This document shows positions 27,501-34,786 of a DNA stretch of 64,000 nucleotides, piece after piece. The notes below the pieces were generated by a model. The model had not been told where the DNA came from. It worked only from the letters and a program-made list of their open reading frames with translations, and ran no database searches. The stretch lies in assembly GCA_963717375.1 (NCBI GenBank), contig OY970329.1:2604001-2668000 (forward strand), read 5' to 3'. The DNA is from VRUE01 sp963717375. GTDB taxonomy: Bacteria; Actinomycetota; Thermoleophilia; Solirubrobacterales; 70-9. The translations under genes were made by a program, and so were the position numbers. Within the stretch, counting starts at the first letter, position 1; each line of letters starts with the position of its first letter.

Positions 27501-30500
27501 GGCGTTCACAGAGTCGGCTCCGAACTCGAAAGCTCCACTGGCTCTTGGGCGGGTAGCGGCCCGCTCGAATTCGATTTCGCCTGGGAACGCTGCAACGAAG
27601 AAGAAGCGGAATGCGAAGAAGTCCCTGGCGAGACAGCCGCGACCTACACGGCAATTGCCGAAGATGCGCGCAAGACGGTGCGCTCGGTGGTCACGGCCAC
27701 CGGACCCCTCGGAAGCGAATCGCAGGCCGCCGAAGCAGTGCGCGTCCTGCCGCCTGTGTCCGTGAACCTCGTCGCGCCGAGTGTTTCCGGCTCACCGCTC
27801 GTGGGCGAAACCCTCGCCGCCAGCAGCGGCGAATGGGCGCCCGAACCCGATGAATTCACCTACCAGTGGCAGCGCTGCTCAAGCGATGGCGACAATTGCG
27901 GGGACATCTCAGGCGAGGAAGGCAGCGAATACTCTCTCAGCATCGGCGACGCTGGCGCAACCATTCGAGCCGTGGTCGATGCCCGGAACATCGGCGAAGA
28001 AGAAGCGCCTAGCGAGCCATCCGAAGTGACCGAAGTCATCGGTACCGAAGCTCCCCTCAATGTCACAGCTCCGACGCTGAGCGCCAACCCCCCGATCCTC
28101 TCCGAAAAGATCTTGGCGAATCCCGGTCTATGGGTCGGGGATGACCCGATCACGTTCCACTACGAGTGGCAGTCGTGCTGGTCGGCGGAAGCGTGGACCT
28201 GCGAAGACATTGGCAACATGACCAACACGTTCGGCGCCCACACGAGCGCGTTTACCTCCACCTACGATCTGTACCACAGCCGCTTCCGTGTTGAGGTGAC
28301 CGCTGAAAACAGCCACGGCTCCGCTGTCGCCTACTCGAGCCTCTCAAAACCCGCTGAATTCGAGGAATTCAAATCGCCGCCAGAAAACGTGTATCCGCCG
28401 AGTCTGAGCGGCCATGCTGTCGTCGGTAGCACCCTTTCCATCGGTCGCGGTATCTGGAGTGCGGCCGATGAGCTCGTCAGAGGCTGGCAACGCTGCGACG
28501 CCGAAGGCGAATCCTGCTCGACGATCTCCGCATTTCATGGCGAACATTACTCGCCTAGCGTCATCGACATCGGCCATACCGTGCGCGGGACCCTCACCGG
28601 CCTGAACGGTCTCGGCGAACAAACCGTCGTCACCGAACCGAGTGAAGTTGTCATCTCTGCCACCGAGCCCGAAAACCTGTCTGCGCCGGAAATCTCCGGG
28701 ACACCAGAAGTGGGCCAGGCGCTTTTCGCCATCGACGGCGAATGGGGGGGAAGCGAACCGATCAACTACGACTATCTCTGGAAGCGTTGCGACACCGAAG
28801 GTCGCAACTGCACGCCGATCGACGACGAAACCTATCTCCCTTGGGAACACCTCCTGACGCGGGCCGACGTGGGCGCCACCATGCGGCTTCAGGTCACGGC
28901 GACCAATGGATGGGGCTCGGTGAGCGCGACGAGTCGGCCGACGAAAGTGGTGCCCCCGGCGCCACCGATCGCGAACCTCCACACCGCCTCGTGGTACTGG
29001 TGGCGGACCCCCGAATTCGGCGAGCTTTACCGAGTCCCCAACTTGGGCCGCTGGGAAAGCGAACCGGAAGTGTCTTACCAGTGGCAGCGCTGTGACCCGC
29101 TCACCGGCGAAGGCGAAGAAATGGAATGCAGTGACATCAGCGGCGCGACGGATCCCGAAGGCTACGTCCCGCAAGCAGCCGATGTCGGCTTCAGGCTTCG
29201 CTTGGAGGAAACAGGGACCGTACCCGGGGAAACCGTGCATGCCTTCTCCGAGCCCGCCCCAGGCGAGGTCGAAGAGGAACTGAAGAAAGGCAAAGCCTCC
29301 TACGCGGGTGTGACCGTGCCGGGGCAAAAAATCAAAGCGAGCAGCGGAATAGCCCCGTCGGCGGGGTTGCCGACCTCCACGGAATACCGTTTCTTCCGGC
29401 TGGGAGAAGAAGGTCCTGAAGAACTGCAGGCCGGCGCATCATCGGAATACGAAATCGGCGGCGGAGATCTAGGGCATCGCATCAAGGTCGAGATGACCGT
29501 CTCGGTGCTACGCGCTGACGAAGCGAGCGTGCTGCAGTCAACTGAAGTCCAGCTCACCACTTCCGAAGTCGAAGTGGCGCTAACCAACGACACTCCGCCC
29601 GAAATCAGCGGCGAAGCGGTTGACGGCGCGACGCTCCACGCCGAACCGGGCAGCTGGCACGGCGGCGGCGGGGCGCTCACCCGCTCCTACAAGTGGCGGC
29701 GCTGCGACGAAGAAGGCGAATCCTGCGTTGACATCTCCGGGGCGACCCACTCCGACCTTCTGCTGAAAGCAGCTGACATCGGTTCCGCCCTGCGCGTCGT
29801 CGAGACGGTTTCCAGTGGGCCGCTGGAAACGAGCGCCAGTTCCGAACCGTACCCCCTCGTGGAAGCGGCGACCGCCCCGGAAAGCGAAGAACAGCCGGCG
29901 ATCTCTGGCGAACTTGTCGAGCTCGGCATGGCAGAAGGGGCGCCAGGCGTGTGGAGCGGTAGCGAACCTGTCTCCTACAGCTATCGATGGCAAGGCTGCG
30001 CGTCCGAAGGAGTTGAAGAATGCCTCGACATCGAGGGTGCTACCGAACCCAACCTGCCCCTCGATCGACTCGAGGTCGGCCAATGGTTGCGACTCATCAT
30101 CACGGCGGCGAATGCCGGCGGCAGCTCAATTGCGGCTTCGGAACTCGTCGGGCCGGTCGAACAAGCCCCAGGACCGCAACTCTCGAGCCTCCCCAGCCTG
30201 ACGATTCTGGGGCCGGCCGCGGTCGGATCGACGGTGGTAACGGACGGTGGGGCCTGGCAAGACGTCGACGAATCAGAACTTGAGTACCAGTGGTTGCGTT
30301 GCGACGAAGAAGGCGAGGATTGCGAAGAAATCGAAAGCGCCAACGACAGCAGCTACCTGCTGGGCGATGAAGACGCGGGTTCTCTGATGGAGGTGGAGGT
30401 AACGGGCGAAAACTCCACCGAGCGTCTCAGCGCGACATCTGAACCGAGTCCGCTAATCGGCGAATTCGAGGGCTCTGCAGCGGGATCGGTCGTGTACTTG

Positions 30501-32165
30501 GATGAGGCTCGTGAAAGCGTCTTCCTCGGCGAATTCGGGGAAGCGGAAGAAACCGGAGAAGAAGCGGAAGAAGAAACCGGAGAAGAAGCGGAAGAAGAAA
30601 CCGAAGGAGAAGCCGACGAAGAAATCGCCAACTGCCAATCTCTTGTCGACGAAGAGGAATGCACTCTGTCAGCGCCACGCATCGCCCCCGGTGGGGAGAT
30701 GATCGCGGTCGGGGTAGAAGCCGACGCGATTCCCGGTGAAGAGCCGGCTGTGATGCTGATGAACTTCGACGGCTCCGAACCCCGTCTGCTGGGAGCGGGG
30801 ATCGAACCCAAGTGGTCAGAAGATGGCACCGGTCTTTACTTCACCGTGCGTGACCTCGAAGAAGAAGAAGAAGGGCCGTGGAAGATCGTCGAAGTCGCTG
30901 CCGACGGTTCAGATGCCCTCGAACCGCAGACTGTGTTCGAATCAAGCGGCGAAGCGGGATCGACAGATCTTTCGCCCGACGGTGAATCGATCATTTATGC
31001 GCAGACCGAACCGGCTGCCAAACCGCAATTCGAATGGGATAAGACTTGGATCTACCTTGCCAAGCTCCAGGGTACCCCAAAAAAGATTGACCTGGGACCA
31101 AACATTGCCAGCGCCTTTGACCCGCGCTTCTCAGCCGATGGATCGGAAATCATCTTTACCGCTATCCCCACGAATCCAAAGGTCGTTCACTATGGGGAAG
31201 AGCTGCTTCCTCTGTATGGCGACCTACACCGACTCTGGGCGATGAACAGCAATGGGACGAACCCCCATCCGATCGTGCCCGAAGAAACGGTTACGTATGG
31301 ACCCCCTGCCGTGGTTGGTAATGAAGTCTTGGCGAGTCAGGAAACGGCGACCTGGGTGAGCGCTGGCGACGGCGGCTTCATTCAGTATTCGGACCCGACT
31401 GTCTGGCGGTTGTCGACGACAGGCGGAGATCCAAAGGAAACGGACTTCAGAGGCGTCGAACCGTATTCCTGGGGTCACCTGCCCGATTGGATACATCCTA
31501 AGCCACCCGATGTCACGGATTGTCCGAGAGGGGTGCACCATTGTGAACCCTGGAACGGACACACAAAGTACCTGGCAGCGCAGTATGCTTACAAATATTC
31601 CGAAGAAGACCAAGATGGCCCCAACTTCAGGGATTCCGAGCACTATTGGACCTTCGGTTCGAACTGCACGTCTTTCGTCAGCCAGGCATGGCATGCCGCC
31701 GGCCAGAGGTTCATGTATGAGTTTTACCCCAAGGATCGAATTCATGTTCCTAGGGACGGTCTGATCTGGTGGGGCGGAAAGGCCTACGAAACCGAGGAAG
31801 AGTCCAAGTACAACGAAAGCTTCACTAACGTCAATGGGCTCGCACATCACATGACGGAGTCCGGTCGAGCCCGAATTCTGAAACCGTCGGAAACGACCGC
31901 GGCAAACCTGAAGACAGGGGATATCATTCTCATCGACTGGGGCGACGACGGGGAATACAACCACGCGGTGATCGTCAACGAATCAAGCGATCATCGCTAT
32001 ATCTCATCTGAGGCGTCGAATAGGCACGGAATCCCGTGGAGCGAATATGTTGGCAAGCAAGTCGCCAATTACTTGGCAACACACAAGGAATGGCACAATG
32101 TATGGGGCTTTAGGATCCTGAGGCCTACATACAGAGCGGCAAACATCCCGCCGAAGAACCGTTGA
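21555..32165 (+). CDS. giant secreted multidomain protein with C-terminal amidase
   Basis: 3,536 residues, exported (signal peptide 1-30, cut near ASA/QP). Order: six NHL repeats forming a propeller (about 34-315); three cadherin-like repeats (about 318-585, GALTYTPDSEYLGLDLF type); a LamG/concanavalin domain (about 585-785); about 22 Ig-like repeats with signature YQWQRC then CxxIxGA (795-2970), one of them degenerate; a Glu-rich linker (near 2995-3025); a second WD40/PD40-like propeller (about 3035-3310); a C-terminal amidase-6-like domain (about 3335-3525) with Cys in SNCTSFVSQAW and His in YNHAVIV. Glu is encoded mainly by GAA, unlike most neighbours. It heads an operon with two small exported genes. 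Likely a cell-surface wall hydrolase or contact effector; inference. Confidence 0.75.
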   Translation: MKGGGAVYRSARFAVLVAILASTMCGSASAQPTFQLSFGSYGSGNGQFEHPAGLASDNAGHLWVVDEQNNRVQEFNDEGEYLGQFGTAGSEPGQFSRPTAVAIDPEGDLWVADAGNNRIEKFSNEGELLEAVGSSGSGIGQFSGPEGIAIDPEGNLWVADTYNGRVQEFDPEGEFVQAVGSYGSGEGQLGEPTDVDIAPNGDVWIADWQNNRVAVFDEEGEFVRQFGSSGWGNGQFNRPDAIDVDAEGNVWVGDQNNDRIQRFDETGEYLGQFGSGGSGPGEFSFSYPFGVEADESGHLWIADANNGRVQRWRIHEELTCGERSVHTDVDQPLVLEPGELGFCEGEGPLEYEIVSGPEHGTITEFDPETGALTYTPDSEYLGLDLFTFEVHNAKESVGPTTFRLEVGDGPECQAGESSTGLETSLPIELSCGGSPPLEYEIVSGPEHGEITELDPEAGTLTYAPDSEFAGFDSFGFAASNALGISPEAGFQIAVGDPAGCEGGEASTRWEEPLPIELSCGGSPPLEYEIVSGPEHGEITELNPETGALTYVPDPEYFGPDRFEFAAVNPLGPSATASFDVEVGNNDPIAAYAFDEEGGEVARDSIGGHDASVHGAERSAVGRFGAAFDFDGEADRLTVPGASAFNLGGEFTFEAWVRPAESHAWSPLLVDEDTSETVPYSYALYSRGEGVGPAFYVAEGESTTAHVEAAEGLPAGEWSHLAVTSDGEDLRLYVNGELKDTIPTLSAKAAGGDLQIGGSPALGQYFKGRIDEVRAYDRALSPTEIAKDRDRSVLDGFGASISGVAAWGQFLAADPGVWPGSGRATFEYQWLLCNEGGGECEAIEGARRREYRVTYEDIGHTFRVLVNAGPGSRASVRSAPTQPVTEGDPEAESAPQIFGHVAQGKLLSILEGEWFPETATLTRQWRRCDPEGGECKDIAGAEADRYVPQAADVGATLRVAVTATSSGGSTTEVSEPTEPVAAALIENTAAPTFTESYSEFGTMLVAQPGTWTAAGEIAYGYRWLRCDAEGGDCHEVEEASEETYIPSDDDLGSTLRVHVTATVDGEREAANSGASSVLKAAKPVSVVAPVVSGQARAGSTLEGTRGTWDGIGLSGLKAQWQVCDALGEACEALAGAEDDEELELSSEEMGSTIRLEIIATNGAGSTAAQSTPTAVVAGPAGVPPALISPPSISGLPEVGEELGGSTGVWSGATEYSYQWERCDIGTPECTPIAGAVEPAYVPTPEDVGFLLRLVVTAFAEDEASSSAGAESSQSIRVAGGPANTEAPSIEGAASVGTTLSVSHGTWTGEPINFKYRWQRCDSGGCSPIPGATGGSHKLTTADARQTLRVAVTAENAKGKTIALTSQTGEVDPVVPFEVTTPTVSGGSRVGETLNATSGTWDGEAPIAFAYAWLRCDSAGAGCSAISGAEGSSYELKGTDVGHSVRVSVTATNLAGEAEVRSQAGTPISAAAGPVSTAPPAIMGETEAGQTLTVSNGSWEGAETYAYQWQRCGGVLGASECVNISGATKATYTAGYDDARAALRVALTATGPSGEATAVSKATGEVQPSLLPGQEEDSLANTSLPTLSGEAQEGQVLTVTSGSWSSYLPVSFEYAWWRCHADGTHCVAIEGADEASYALQADDVGGTVRGAVRAGNGSRAKVVASRPSDVIAQAKPSNESLPSVVSLEGNGAIDGEVLVAEVGSWFGSDLEFAFQWQACDAEGKECEDIEGAGAQEETFAIDSDQIASTLRVVVTATNEAGSASAGSAVSKAVVAAPPEYASSPGIYGEAYEEGTLEVTKGDWSGSPELTFSYQWQRCNEEGEECEAISGANAASYVAVNGDVGSRLRVVVTVSNEAGSGEAISELSEIIAPAFLPQLAGSVPITEGFPYVGRTLSAEPGEWEGHEPIEFSYQWQRCNEEGEECADIPAATGQTYLTTSGDLGARIRVEVTATNSSGETKEDSEVGEAITAAAPLNESPPAIAEGVHRVGSELESSTGSWAGSGPLEFDFAWERCNEEEAECEEVPGETAATYTAIAEDARKTVRSVVTATGPLGSESQAAEAVRVLPPVSVNLVAPSVSGSPLVGETLAASSGEWAPEPDEFTYQWQRCSSDGDNCGDISGEEGSEYSLSIGDAGATIRAVVDARNIGEEEAPSEPSEVTEVIGTEAPLNVTAPTLSANPPILSEKILANPGLWVGDDPITFHYEWQSCWSAEAWTCEDIGNMTNTFGAHTSAFTSTYDLYHSRFRVEVTAENSHGSAVAYSSLSKPAEFEEFKSPPENVYPPSLSGHAVVGSTLSIGRGIWSAADELVRGWQRCDAEGESCSTISAFHGEHYSPSVIDIGHTVRGTLTGLNGLGEQTVVTEPSEVVISATEPENLSAPEISGTPEVGQALFAIDGEWGGSEPINYDYLWKRCDTEGRNCTPIDDETYLPWEHLLTRADVGATMRLQVTATNGWGSVSATSRPTKVVPPAPPIANLHTASWYWWRTPEFGELYRVPNLGRWESEPEVSYQWQRCDPLTGEGEEMECSDISGATDPEGYVPQAADVGFRLRLEETGTVPGETVHAFSEPAPGEVEEELKKGKASYAGVTVPGQKIKASSGIAPSAGLPTSTEYRFFRLGEEGPEELQAGASSEYEIGGGDLGHRIKVEMTVSVLRADEASVLQSTEVQLTTSEVEVALTNDTPPEISGEAVDGATLHAEPGSWHGGGGALTRSYKWRRCDEEGESCVDISGATHSDLLLKAADIGSALRVVETVSSGPLETSASSEPYPLVEAATAPESEEQPAISGELVELGMAEGAPGVWSGSEPVSYSYRWQGCASEGVEECLDIEGATEPNLPLDRLEVGQWLRLIITAANAGGSSIAASELVGPVEQAPGPQLSSLPSLTILGPAAVGSTVVTDGGAWQDVDESELEYQWLRCDEEGEDCEEIESANDSSYLLGDEDAGSLMEVEVTGENSTERLSATSEPSPLIGEFEGSAAGSVVYLDEARESVFLGEFGEAEETGEEAEEETGEEAEEETEGEADEEIANCQSLVDEEECTLSAPRIAPGGEMIAVGVEADAIPGEEPAVMLMNFDGSEPRLLGAGIEPKWSEDGTGLYFTVRDLEEEEEGPWKIVEVAADGSDALEPQTVFESSGEAGSTDLSPDGESIIYAQTEPAAKPQFEWDKTWIYLAKLQGTPKKIDLGPNIASAFDPRFSADGSEIIFTAIPTNPKVVHYGEELLPLYGDLHRLWAMNSNGTNPHPIVPEETVTYGPPAVVGNEVLASQETATWVSAGDGGFIQYSDPTVWRLSTTGGDPKETDFRGVEPYSWGHLPDWIHPKPPDVTDCPRGVHHCEPWNGHTKYLAAQYAYKYSEEDQDGPNFRDSEHYWTFGSNCTSFVSQAWHAAGQRFMYEFYPKDRIHVPRDGLIWWGGKAYETEEESKYNESFTNVNGLAHHMTESGRARILKPSETTAANLKTGDIILIDWGDDGEYNHAVIVNESSDHRYISSEASNRHGIPWSEYVGKQVANYLATHKEWHNVWGFRILRPTYRAANIPPKNR
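22825..22912 (+). repeat. 88-bp near-identical repeat, copy 1
   Basis: Matches 23089-23176 (264 bp later) with a single mismatch, inside two adjacent cadherin-like repeats of the giant protein. Other repeats of the same gene differ much more, so this pair reflects recent duplication or gene conversion. Confidence 0.85.
23089..23176 (+). repeat. 88-bp near-identical repeat, copy 2
   Basis: Second copy of the 22825-22912 segment; one T/C difference. Together they flank one 88-codon repeat unit and could drive gain or loss of a domain. Confidence 0.85.
30549..30603 (+). repeat. 24-bp tandem repeat encoding the acidic linker
   Basis: Two perfect consecutive 24-bp units (30549-30572 and 30573-30596), with partial units on both sides. 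Each encodes ETGEEAEE-like residues. The tract lacks T entirely and is purine-rich, joining the Ig-like array to the second propeller. Confidence 0.8.
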
Positions 32166-32659
32166 TACAACGTCCCGCATTTCGGTTCAGCGCAATGCTG
32201 ATAGCTCTCTGCATTCTAGGTGGATGCGGGGGCGACAGTGAGGCTGTCGTCCAGCGCCTTGGCGACACAACAACCAAGCAGGCAGTTGTTGCGGCGCTCA
32301 GTGGCACAGGGTTGGACATTCGCTATCGGCAATCGCCGCATCTTCAGAACTATGAAGTCGTAGCCGGGGAAGCGGTGTCGGGATCTCACCGGGTCGGGTT
32401 CGCCGTTGAAATCAACCTTGGAGGGAATGAGGGGATGTCAAGTAGCCATGCCAATCCTCAGCCCGCCGTCGTTCCTTATGACATTCGTGGAGCGACGACC
32501 GTTGAAGGCAATGTCACCATTCGTACTCAACCTATGGCTCCCGCGGTGGCTGGCAGAGGGTTCGAACTTCGGAGCAGTGACGCGGAGGAGAAGATGCAGA
32601 CACGGGTGAGCGTAGCGTTGACCCATCTCTTCGCCCCTCGGTTCAGACAAGGCATATAA
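32162..32659 (+). CDS. small lipoprotein downstream of the giant amidase
   Basis: 165 residues from a TTG that overlaps the giant gene stop (TTGA). Signal peptide with lipobox LGGC (Cys at residue 22), so it should be lipid-anchored outside the membrane. The mature part (GLDIRYRQSP, HRVGFAVEIN) aligns with the next gene (GLAIRFIRHV, EVLGFEFQLF), so the two are paralogues. A partner or immunity protein for the upstream amidase is a reasonable hypothesis. An internal ATG at 32195 would lack part of the signal peptide. Confidence 0.6.
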   Translation: MIQRPAFRFSAMLIALCILGGCGGDSEAVVQRLGDTTTKQAVVAALSGTGLDIRYRQSPHLQNYEVVAGEAVSGSHRVGFAVEINLGGNEGMSSSHANPQPAVVPYDIRGATTVEGNVTIRTQPMAPAVAGRGFELRSSDAEEKMQTRVSVALTHLFAPRFRQGI

Positions 32660-32661
32660 CG

Positions 32662-33213
32662 ATGAGCCGGCTACGTCGATCCGGGGTGGTTGTAAGCGTA
32701 ATGATCTTTCTATTGGCCGTGACGGCGGCGAGTGGCGGTTATAGAAAGGTGGCGACCAACTCCGATCCGCATTGCCTCACCGCCCAAAGCTTGCGCTTGC
32801 ATCTCGAGCGTAGTGGGCTGGCGATTCGGTTTATCCGGCATGTAGACGAGCCTGTTCCGAGCATCGTCGGCGTCGCGCGTAGAGGCTCCGAGGTGCTGGG
32901 GTTCGAGTTTCAGCTTTTCCCGAGTAGCGACGAAGCCACTGTAAGTCGCGTCGGCAGGCTTGAAGCCGCCGACTTCAGCTGGCCTCCTCGATTCCACGGC
33001 TTCCTTTTGGGCCGCTGGGTTCGCGGGGTGATCGCGAACGTCGCCTTTGCCGAGTACGAACGAAACGTCGTGGAAGGCCCTCGGCAAAGCGTCGGCGAAG
33101 CTCATCGGGCACAACTCGACGAACAGGAGTTGCAACGAGCGGTCGACGATGCCCTGTTCAGCTCGTTTCCGGCAAGGGACCCATTCGCCCACGCGGTTTC
33201 AGGGCGACCGTAA
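32662..33213 (+). CDS. small exported paralogue of the lipoprotein
   Basis: 183 residues with an N-terminal signal or anchor (GVVVSVMIFLLAVTAASGG) but no lipobox Cys. Residues about 40-85 align with the preceding lipoprotein (see that entry). The ATG lies two nt after the upstream stop, so the three genes form an operon. It has an extended C-terminal helix-rich part that the lipoprotein lacks. Function unknown; second candidate partner of the amidase. The 33214-33486 interval holds nothing I can support. Confidence 0.55.
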   Translation: MSRLRRSGVVVSVMIFLLAVTAASGGYRKVATNSDPHCLTAQSLRLHLERSGLAIRFIRHVDEPVPSIVGVARRGSEVLGFEFQLFPSSDEATVSRVGRLEAADFSWPPRFHGFLLGRWVRGVIANVAFAEYERNVVEGPRQSVGEAHRAQLDEQELQRAVDDALFSSFPARDPFAHAVSGRP

Positions 33214-33481
33214 TGATTAGTTGGCGGGACGGCAGCTATGAAACCTCACCCTGCTAGTCCAACCCTTGCTAGTAGGCAGGATCCCGAGTTGGTCGGTTCG
33301 TGTTCGGACTCAAGCTCCTGACTTTGACAGTGCAGTCTGCACGGCTCGTTGCTCATTCTCAGGTCTGCCTCGGACTCAGCGGGATATTGATGCAACGTCA
33401 TCGCCGTCAGTTGCAGCAACCAGATCCTGCAAGTTCATGGGTTGATAGATGCTGCCAACTGGCGCGAGGGCTGCAAGGATT

Positions 33482-33924
33482 CAGCTATGGACCGCCACTG
33501 GCTCAAGAGACGGCTTGAGGCGCTGACGGACGCCGTAGCCCTCTTCGTGGTGCTGAAGCTGATCGCGCCATATGCATTGCCTTGGGCTGCGTCACTGGCT
33601 TTCGGCTTGGGGTCAGACCCTGCTCTTGCCAGTCCACTTCTCCTTGGAGTTGGCGCGCTCCTTGTTCTTTGGGATATAAAAAAACGACCCGGGAATACTA
33701 AGAGTTTAGCTTTCCAGTTCAACCTGTCTGGTCCTTGATGCCAGTGCCGTGCGCGGGGAAGTGCTCGGATCCAGTGTCACCTCTGCAGACCAACGGCATT
33801 GCTGGTAGCAGTCCAGCGCTGGCGCAATGCCTGTAGGAAGATGGCCTAGATTCCAAGTCGATGGAGGAGTCAGCAAGGGCTAGAGCCGGCGCGATCATTG
33901 CCCGCGTGGGCGCGGCCAGTGCTG
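33482..33924 (+). repeat. direct repeat copy B of the two-gene module
   Basis: Aligns along its length with 10452-10893 in the same orientation. Here both genes are intact, whereas copy A is truncated. The pair flanks about 23 kb of accessory DNA. Confidence 0.85.
33487..33738 (+). CDS. small membrane protein, module copy B
   Basis: 83 residues. The same layout as copy A: basic N-terminus (DRHWLKRRLEAL) and two hydrophobic segments (ALFVVLKLIAPYALPWAA, PLLLGVGALLVLWD). The C-terminus runs on into a short tail past the point where copy A stops. Function unknown; conserved placement ahead of the next gene argues they act together. Confidence 0.6.
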   Translation: MDRHWLKRRLEALTDAVALFVVLKLIAPYALPWAASLAFGLGSDPALASPLLLGVGALLVLWDIKKRPGNTKSLAFQFNLSGP

Positions 33925-34643
33925 GGGCTCTTCTGGCATCTACTCTCGGGCCGGAGGGTGCTGCCGCGACCTCAGAGGTGCTCGCTCAGGCTGGCGAAAT
34001 GGCTTCTGGCTGGCTTGATGCTCGTCGTGGGGGCAGAGTTGAGCGCACCTTGAGCTCGGTCTCCGACCAAGTCGCAGAGCGGCGAGCTGCCGGCGAGAGA
34101 ATACGCCCGGATTTCGCCGACCCCGAGAACGGAGATGCCGCAGCGCTTTTCGAGGCAGTCATCGCGGCGGCCGCCGACAGCGCCGAGGATAGGAAGTGCG
34201 CCGTATTGGCGAACGTCTATGCATCGCTTGCCTTCGACCCCACTCCGTCGATCGACGACGCTCTCCTCTATGTGCGGCGCGTCCGAGATGCGTCCTGGCG
34301 GCAACTCGTCTCGCTTCAGTATTTGGCGGACGATTCTCGCTCAGAAGAACGGGAGTTGGCAGCGGTAGAGGGTGAGGAGGGAAATGCCAAGGCGAGCGCG
34401 CCAATAGCGGCAGAAATGGAGGGGCTGGCTGAAACCTTGGGCCTTGTCGGCGTGGGGCAGGATGGTGGAGGCGTCTCTTCGCCGGCTGGAACCATTGGGG
34501 GCGGAGGCTTCTACACCAGCTCGCTGGCTCGCTGGAAGCCCACCGCCATAGGGCGGGAAATTGCCCGCCTCGGTCGCCTCTCTGAGGTTGTTGCCACAAG
34601 CGAGATCGACGAGGTGGCTGGGCTTCTGGCCGAAAGCCAATGA
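33861..34643 (+). CDS. module partner, 260-residue hypothetical protein
   Basis: Ala/Glu-rich protein. The N-terminus (GAASAGALLASTLGPEGAAA) is mildly hydrophobic. The middle (LANVYASLAFDPTPSIDDAL, YVRRVRDASWRQLVSLQYL) and the end (RWKPTAIGREIARLGRL) resemble unnamed winged-helix-like families often found on mobile elements. A -10-like TAGATT lies 8 nt before the ATG, conserved in copy A. A GTGAT pair lies about 40 bp after its stop. Confidence 0.5.
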   Translation: MEESARARAGAIIARVGAASAGALLASTLGPEGAAATSEVLAQAGEMASGWLDARRGGRVERTLSSVSDQVAERRAAGERIRPDFADPENGDAAALFEAVIAAAADSAEDRKCAVLANVYASLAFDPTPSIDDALLYVRRVRDASWRQLVSLQYLADDSRSEERELAAVEGEEGNAKASAPIAAEMEGLAETLGLVGVGQDGGGVSSPAGTIGGGGFYTSSLARWKPTAIGREIARLGRLSEVVATSEIDEVAGLLAESQ

Positions 34644-34680
34644 GCAAGCAAGGGTTTGCTCATCTGGAGAGCGTGCGGTC

Positions 34681-34696
34681 GTGATATCAGGGTGAT
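34681..34696 (+). repeat. GTGAT-N6-GTGAT pair after module copy B
   Basis: GTGATATCAGGGTGAT, two GTGAT words 11 bp apart, followed by ATAT and, 45 bp on, TATCTCCCCGAT. This resembles the order at 12785-12860. It lies just before the chromosomal DHFR-like gene and could be an element boundary. Confidence 0.4.
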
Positions 34697-34786
34697 ATAT
34701 CGTCGTCGTTAGCTCAATTGCAGAGCCAAGTTGTTTCTATCTCCCCGATTGGATCAGAGGGCTCGCATGGCCCCGCGTAGACGCCG

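Noticed and set aside
23940..30460. Possible CRISPR-like array
   Set aside because: The periodicity is that of diverged Ig-like protein repeats in one open frame, with no short identical repeats and spacers.
33300..33518. Short frame before module copy B
   Set aside because: No homology to copy A in this part, no ribosome site and poor composition.
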